Positions 29,930 to 33,445 of a stretch of DNA of 33,445 nucleotides are shown here, piece after piece. The position numbers and the translations under genes were made by a program. Numbering within the stretch: position 1 is the first letter of the stretch; the number at the start of each line of letters is the position of its first letter. This stretch comes from a virus, in the IMG/VR virus record IMGVR_UViG_3300027741_000164, positions 1 through 33,445 of that record. One strand, given 5' to 3'. The notes beneath the pieces are model-generated. The model had not been told where the DNA came from, made no database searches, and saw only the letters and a program-made list of their open reading frames with translations.

Positions 29930-31183
29930 ATGAGCACCAATCTAGATGTAGTAACAAAGATCAAGAAGGCCAGGCTGTCACTCTTGTTCAACAATCCGTT
30001 TTTCGGAACGCTTATCATGCAGCTACCCCTCCAGGAGCAAAACACTTGGTGCACAACTGCCGCAGTGGACGGACGTTATATCTATTGGAATCGCAAGTTT
30101 TTTGAATCACTAACACTGGAAGAGACCATTTTTGTGTTGGCTCATGAAGTCATGCATGTGGTGTATGACCATTTTGGTCGTCGTAGCCATCGTGATCCAG
30201 GTTACTACAATATGGCAGGTGATTATATTATTAACGCCATGTTGATCAATGAAAAGATTGGCGCCATGCCCATGAAGCCTGTGGTGGACAAGGATGAGTC
30301 AGGCAACACCAGCCAACGTGTGGGTCTATACGATAAGAAATATGAAGGTTGGACTTCCGAGGCTGTGTATGATGACCTGGTCAAACGCCAAGTCAAAAAG
30401 CAGATGACTCTTGACGTGCACATCCAGGTGGGCAAGGATGCGCAAGACTCTGAGGGCAAAAAGCAGATGCAGGGTATTCCCATCGAAATGGATGAGGAAG
30501 CGCTCAAGGGCATCCGTGAAGAGCTTAAGAACAAAATCTTACAGGCGGCACAAGCCAGCGTGGGCAAGATGCCTGCCAGCATTGCGCGTCTGGTGGATCA
30601 TCTTATAGAGCCCAAAATTAACTGGCGTGACTATATCCGGGAAACTCTGCAAAGTCAGCTCACGGCAGACTACACTTGGCACAAACCCAACCGTCGCCAT
30701 CATGGTTCTGATGTGATCTTCCCCAGCTTGATTAAGGAGGAGACTATTGATGTGGAGGTGAGTATTGACCAAAGTGGCAGCATCAGTGTAGAGATGGCTC
30801 GTGACTTTTTGAGTGAAATCCATGGCATGACTCAGCAATATGCACAGTTCACTATTGCTGTGAGCACCTTCGACACCAAATTGTATAATCGGCAGGTGTT
30901 CAATAATGAAAACTTGGATGAGCTGCTGGACTATGAACCCAAGGGTGGTGGCGGTACTCGAATTCCAGTTGTGATCGACTACTTGAAGAAGCACAGTATT
31001 GAACCCAAGCTGCTGATCATCTTCACGGACCTGGAAGACAACAGCCATGGAGATCCCAATTACTGCAACACTCTCTGGTTGATTAATAACCCTTATAACA
31101 AGGCCATCGTTCCAGAATTTGGATCTTGGGTTAGGTACGAGAGAGATCAGGGTGTGACAGAGACAGGGGAAGTTTCAGCATGA
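29930..31183 (+). CDS. Metallopeptidase-like / VWA domain protein (MoxR partner)
   Basis: The protein has 417 residues. N-terminal half: the DUF2201-type metallopeptidase-like domain with VLAHEVMHVVYDH (H72, E73, H76) and a following DYIINAMLI helix. Middle: a charged linker. C-terminal half: a VWA-like domain with VSIDQSGSIS supplying the MIDAS D-x-S-x-S (D280), GGGGTRIP as the Thr-containing second MIDAS loop, and LIIFTDLEDNS as the third. MIDAS is complete, so metal-mediated partner binding is plausible. It lies downstream of the MoxR ATPase but has its own promoter. Together they form a likely remodelling complex; the target is unknown. Confidence 0.88.
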   Translation: MSTNLDVVTKIKKARLSLLFNNPFFGTLIMQLPLQEQNTWCTTAAVDGRYIYWNRKFFESLTLEETIFVLAHEVMHVVYDHFGRRSHRDPGYYNMAGDYIINAMLINEKIGAMPMKPVVDKDESGNTSQRVGLYDKKYEGWTSEAVYDDLVKRQVKKQMTLDVHIQVGKDAQDSEGKKQMQGIPIEMDEEALKGIREELKNKILQAAQASVGKMPASIARLVDHLIEPKINWRDYIRETLQSQLTADYTWHKPNRRHHGSDVIFPSLIKEETIDVEVSIDQSGSISVEMARDFLSEIHGMTQQYAQFTIAVSTFDTKLYNRQVFNNENLDELLDYEPKGGGGTRIPVVIDYLKKHSIEPKLLIIFTDLEDNSHGDPNYCNTLWLINNPYNKAIVPEFGSWVRYERDQGVTETGEVSA

Positions 31184-31473
31184 GAATCAACATGAATATT
31201 GTTCACACAAGTGAACCGCCTCCCCGCAGTTTATTGACACTCTGGTGCAATATGTTGGCATCAGAGTACTTGGTGCCCCCAATGAAAGCCATGGCATGGC
31301 TACATGGAGATAACAGTCGAGAGTTTGTGGTTGACTTTTTGAAAAGCAAGGGTTGGAAGGTGGAATCATACACCACTCCAGTGACAGAGATGAATAGTGG
31401 GGCTGTGAGTTATGGGTATTTGATTTCCGATGATTGTGAAAATTTGGTTGCCTGGAAGCTGATTGAACAATGA
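31180..31473 (+). CDS. Small paralogous protein, triplet member 1
   Basis: The protein has 97 residues and its start overlaps the VWA gene stop (ATGA). N terminus MRINMNIVHTS; the core has MAWLHGDNSREFVVDFLKSKGWKVESY; the C terminus reads SYGYLISDDCENLVAWKLI. The next two genes share this ending pattern ('SxGxxxxxDCxxLxxWxLM/L'). It is an alpha/beta protein of unknown function. Confidence 0.7.
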   Translation: MRINMNIVHTSEPPPRSLLTLWCNMLASEYLVPPMKAMAWLHGDNSREFVVDFLKSKGWKVESYTTPVTEMNSGAVSYGYLISDDCENLVAWKLIEQ

Positions 31474-31787
31474 GAATCAACTTGGCTAATCCCATAAAGG
31501 GTCATCAGTCCAAATTGGTCAAACATATTGTTCACTTGTTTGCAGAAGAGTTTTGCGCTCATGCCCCTGCAGTTTTTAATCACATCAAAAGTGGAGATCC
31601 CCAAGTGGGGGAATATGTGACCAAATGGTTACAAGAACAAGGATGGAAAATCACCTGGTATCATGTGCCTGTGCCATCATCCACTTATGCCCCCAATGAC
31701 TTTGCACCCTTCAGTGCCATTAGTTTTGGTTGGGTATTCCAATCAGACTGTGACCAGTTGATCAAATGGCAGTTAATGAACACATGA
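31470..31787 (+). CDS. Small paralogous protein, triplet member 2
   Basis: The protein has 105 residues; the start overlaps the previous stop (ATGA). N terminus MRINLANPIKGHQ; HIVHLFAEEFCAHAPAVFNH is an added helix; the core VGEYVTKWLQEQGWKITWYHV aligns with FVVDFLKSKGWKVESYTT of member 1. The ending SFGWVFQSDCDQLIKWQLM aligns with SYGYLISDDCENLVAWKLI. Function unknown. Confidence 0.7.
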   Translation: MRINLANPIKGHQSKLVKHIVHLFAEEFCAHAPAVFNHIKSGDPQVGEYVTKWLQEQGWKITWYHVPVPSSTYAPNDFAPFSAISFGWVFQSDCDQLIKWQLMNT

Positions 31788-32140
31788 AAATCACACTCAC
31801 CAAAGTAACTCTAAACTCCCTTTACTTTGGGCCTGCATCAGGGTCCATGGAAAACTCATTGTTCCGACATTTATATTTTTTAGCTTACAGCCACAATCAC
31901 AACAGCACAGGGCCAACCTCATTAGCAACATCTCTTGGTGAACTAAACTATGTGCGAGTGGATTTGTCTGAGATGGCTAAATTGCTGCGAGCACAAGATT
32001 GGTGTGTGTATTATTGGCGAGACAAACAGGGTATTGAATCCGATGACCACAACACACAAATCAATTATGGTGTTCAGGAAGGATTAATTGTGGGCGCATA
32101 CTGTGGTAACTTGACAGCCTGGTTGTTGGCTAACACATAA
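31784..32140 (+). CDS. Small paralogous protein, triplet member 3
   Basis: The protein has 118 residues from ATG 31784, which overlaps the previous stop (ATGA); an earlier ATG at 31766 is less likely. N terminus MKITLTKVT; core VDLSEMAKLLRAQDWCVYYWR; ending LIVGAYCGNLTAWLLANT. It is the most diverged of the three but keeps the leading MKI, the position of the core helix and the final Trp. Confidence 0.65.
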   Translation: MKITLTKVTLNSLYFGPASGSMENSLFRHLYFLAYSHNHNSTGPTSLATSLGELNYVRVDLSEMAKLLRAQDWCVYYWRDKQGIESDDHNTQINYGVQEGLIVGAYCGNLTAWLLANT

Positions 32141-32146
32141 TAACGA

Positions 32147-32425
32147 ATGACAGAATCAAATGAAATCGCTTCCCAACTGAGTGAATTGGCTGTGCAAATC
32201 ACAGTGAGAGTGGCAGACATGCTGAGTACTGCTAGCAAAGACATGCCACGTGACAAACGTGACCAGATTGATGAAATGATTCAGACCAGTCTGCCTGATG
32301 TGGTGTTGAAAACATTGTTTGGAACTTCTGCGTTGCATAATTCAAAAGGTATTGAACACTTAAAAGAAAATGTAAGCTATTACTCAGATCAGATTGCACA
32401 GAGATTTATTAAAAATGATATGTGA
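32147..32425 (+). CDS. Small helical hypothetical protein
   Basis: The protein has 92 residues, essentially all helix (SQLSELAVQITVRVADMLST; RDQIDEMIQTSLPDVVLKTL; IEHLKENVSYYSDQIAQRF). No clear ribosome-binding site is present. Family not recognised. It follows the triplet by six bases. Confidence 0.6.
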   Translation: MTESNEIASQLSELAVQITVRVADMLSTASKDMPRDKRDQIDEMIQTSLPDVVLKTLFGTSALHNSKGIEHLKENVSYYSDQIAQRFIKNDM

Positions 32426-32436
32426 ATCATATACTT

Positions 32437-32444
32437 AATAAATA
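32437..32444 (+). promoter_or_regulatory. T4-type late promoter (AATAAATA)
   Basis: TAAATA at 32439-32444 is followed by five bases and the GTG at 32450. The GTG start at the same five-base distance as the ATG sites supports the GTG call. Confidence 0.5.
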
Positions 32445-32449
32445 AATTT

Positions 32450-32743
32450 GTGACGCAAACATCATGTGTACAATTAAACTTTGAATCTCCAGACCGGCTG
32501 TTAGAGCTCAAGATGGCCATCTGGGAAACACAATTGCAAGATCTTTATCCCACCGCGCATATCATGTGTGCATATGATCATGTTCACCATCATGGACATG
32601 TGACAATACAATTTGAATCTGGTGAAGATCATGTGCATTGGTGTTTGAGCCAACCAGCATGCTCCCAGTTAAATCAATTATTGACATATCACACGCCCTT
32701 GTTAAACTGCAAGTATGAGCAGCAAATCCGAAGTATACATTAG
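32450..32743 (+). CDS. Hypothetical protein with GTG start, His-rich
   Basis: The protein has 97 residues. There is no ribosome-binding site before the GTG, but a late promoter is placed so that transcription would begin at the start codon. DRLLELKMAIWETQL is a helix; the His cluster CAYDHVHHHGHVTIQF could bind metal; the remainder is beta-like. It overlaps the next gene by 29 bases. Family not recognised. Confidence 0.5.
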   Translation: MTQTSCVQLNFESPDRLLELKMAIWETQLQDLYPTAHIMCAYDHVHHHGHVTIQFESGEDHVHWCLSQPACSQLNQLLTYHTPLLNCKYEQQIRSIH

Positions 32744-33278
32744 TATAGACGTGGAAACCAATGGACCTATTCCAGGTCATTATTCCATGCTGAGCCTGGG
32801 TGCTGTGGCATTTGATGCATCAGGCACAGAACTGTCATCATGGTATCAAAACTTTGATCTGTTAGATGGTTCTCATGCAGATCCCAAAACTCAAGCATTT
32901 TGGGAACAGAATAAAAACGCATATGACTTGACCAGGATCAGTACTCATCCACCCTCCGAAGCCATGACTTGGTTTGTTAGTTGGGTGCGCAGTTTACCAG
33001 GCACTCCTGTGGCTGTGGCGTCACCTGCAGGATTTGACTTCACTTGGGTGTACTGGTATCTGATCCGATTCACAGGGTCATCACCCTTCTCATTCTCCTG
33101 TATAGATGTGAAAACCATGGTGATGACCATGCTAAAGCTACCCTATCGCGACAGCAGCAAAAAGGCTTGGAAGGCGTCTTGGCAGTCAGGTCTGCCTCAC
33201 ACCCACCATGCATTATCAGATGCTAGAGAACAAGGTGTGAGTTTCTGCAGAATGTTGCAAGAGCTTCACACCACATAA
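32715..33278 (+). CDS. DnaQ-like 3'-5' exonuclease (DEDDh type)
   Basis: The protein has 187 residues. ISIDVETNGPIPGHYSMLSLG gives Exo I with D12 and E14. SPAGFDFTWVYWYL is the Exo II Asp region. HHALSDAREQG is Exo III with the DEDDh His and final Asp. All four acidic residues and the His are in place. It differs from the proofreading domain inside gp43 and may serve in RNA processing, DNA repair or host nucleotide scavenging. The start lies within the previous gene, so the two are coupled. Confidence 0.88.
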   Translation: MSSKSEVYISIDVETNGPIPGHYSMLSLGAVAFDASGTELSSWYQNFDLLDGSHADPKTQAFWEQNKNAYDLTRISTHPPSEAMTWFVSWVRSLPGTPVAVASPAGFDFTWVYWYLIRFTGSSPFSFSCIDVKTMVMTMLKLPYRDSSKKAWKASWQSGLPHTHHALSDAREQGVSFCRMLQELHTT

Positions 33279-33300
33279 CGGAATGTGTCATATATCAACT

Positions 33301-33308
33301 GGTAAATA
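33301..33308 (+). promoter_or_regulatory. T4-type late promoter (GGTAAATA)
   Basis: TAAATA at 33303-33308 is followed by exactly five bases (CCCTT) and an ATG at 33314, the same geometry as the other late sites. Confidence 0.5.
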
Positions 33309-33313
33309 CCCTT

Positions 33314-33355
33314 ATGCTAGAACCCTTTACAGCATCAGTATTAGTATTGAGTTGA
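33314..33355 (+). CDS. 13-codon ORF directly after a late promoter
   Basis: MLEPFTASVLVLS followed by TGA. Its opening resembles the first residues of longer phage proteins that start MLDPhTA, so it may be a broken or frameshifted gene start, a true small peptide or a leader. Only its promoter geometry supports it. Confidence 0.25.
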   Translation: MLEPFTASVLVLS

Positions 33356-33362
33356 TGTACAC

Positions 33363-33445
33363 ATGGTGAAATTGTATTTGAAAAACTGGGAACATGTTAC
33401 ACCAACTGATATATCCAGTTGGTGTAATTTCTGTCTTCATGTGCA
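33363..33445 (+). CDS. Possible partial ORF at right edge
   Basis: An ATG at 33363 opens a frame to the window edge (27 codons, MVKLYLKNWEHVTP at the N terminus). It has no good ribosome-binding site, and the perfect inverted repeat at 33397-33427 lies inside it, so it may not be a real gene. Confidence 0.2.
   Translation, partial: MVKLYLKNWEHVTPTDISSWCNFCLHV
33397..33427. repeat. Perfect 12-bp inverted repeat, terminator-like
   Basis: TTACACCAACTG and CAGTTGGTGTAA are separated by seven bases, with TTTCTGTCTT following. It may terminate the late transcript from 33301, or be bidirectional if the next gene is on the other strand. The T-tract is imperfect. Confidence 0.4.

Noticed and set aside
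1-33445. tRNA genes or CRISPR arrays
   Set aside because: I saw no cloverleaf with a TTC-type T loop and CCA end, and no regularly spaced identical repeats. The only regular repeats are the protein-coding LRR-like units.

Overview
This window looks like part of the genome of a tailed phage with T4-type replication and late transcription. The evidence is a family B DNA polymerase (gp43 type), a gp45-type sliding clamp, a T4 RNase H-type 5'-3' exonuclease, a DsbA-like late-transcription protein, and TATAAATA-type late promoters. Genes are tightly packed, with many ATGA-type stop/start overlaps, and nearly all lie on the + strand. Only the two leftmost genes are on the - strand. I saw no tRNA, rRNA, CRISPR array, transposase or integrase, and no gene-free stretch longer than about 170 bases. 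The host cannot be named from this sequence.

Layout. (a) 1-5618: a divergent pair of late promoters serves likely virion or injected proteins, including a 1090-residue multidomain 'polyvalent-like' protein (two ParB-like modules, an ART-like region, a Cys motif and a deaminase-like C terminus). (b) 5661-10006: an FkbM methyltransferase, a three-module glycosyltransferase and a repeat-rich beta protein. (c) 10066-16432: the replication block, with DsbA-like protein, small membrane protein, gp43, Thg1-like 3'-5' polymerase, gp45 clamp and CYTH phosphohydrolase. (d) 16483-22485: a 7-deazaguanine DNA-modification block, with QueD-like protein, glycosyltransferase, DpdA-like transglycosylase, two coiled-coil paralogues, FolE and QueE; no QueC is visible. 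(e) 22523-28544: a conserved hypothetical protein, two LRR-like paralogues (a third is cut by the left edge), RNase H, a nucleotidyltransferase-like protein and several small hypotheticals. (f) 28615-33278: a MoxR AAA+ ATPase and its metallopeptidase/VWA partner separated by a terminator and promoter, a translationally coupled triplet of small paralogues, and a DnaQ-like exonuclease.

Regulation appears to have two classes. Sigma70-like TTGAC-type promoters precede replication, modification and ATPase genes. TAAATA elements precede likely structural or late genes, and at six sites lie exactly five bases before the start codon, which predicts leaderless late transcripts. One TAAATA sits in the loop of a perfect 13-bp hairpin that buries the next gene's ribosome-binding site. 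This is the arrangement known from T4 lysozyme gene e, where only late transcripts are translatable.

All functional calls come from reading motifs by eye; no database search was run.
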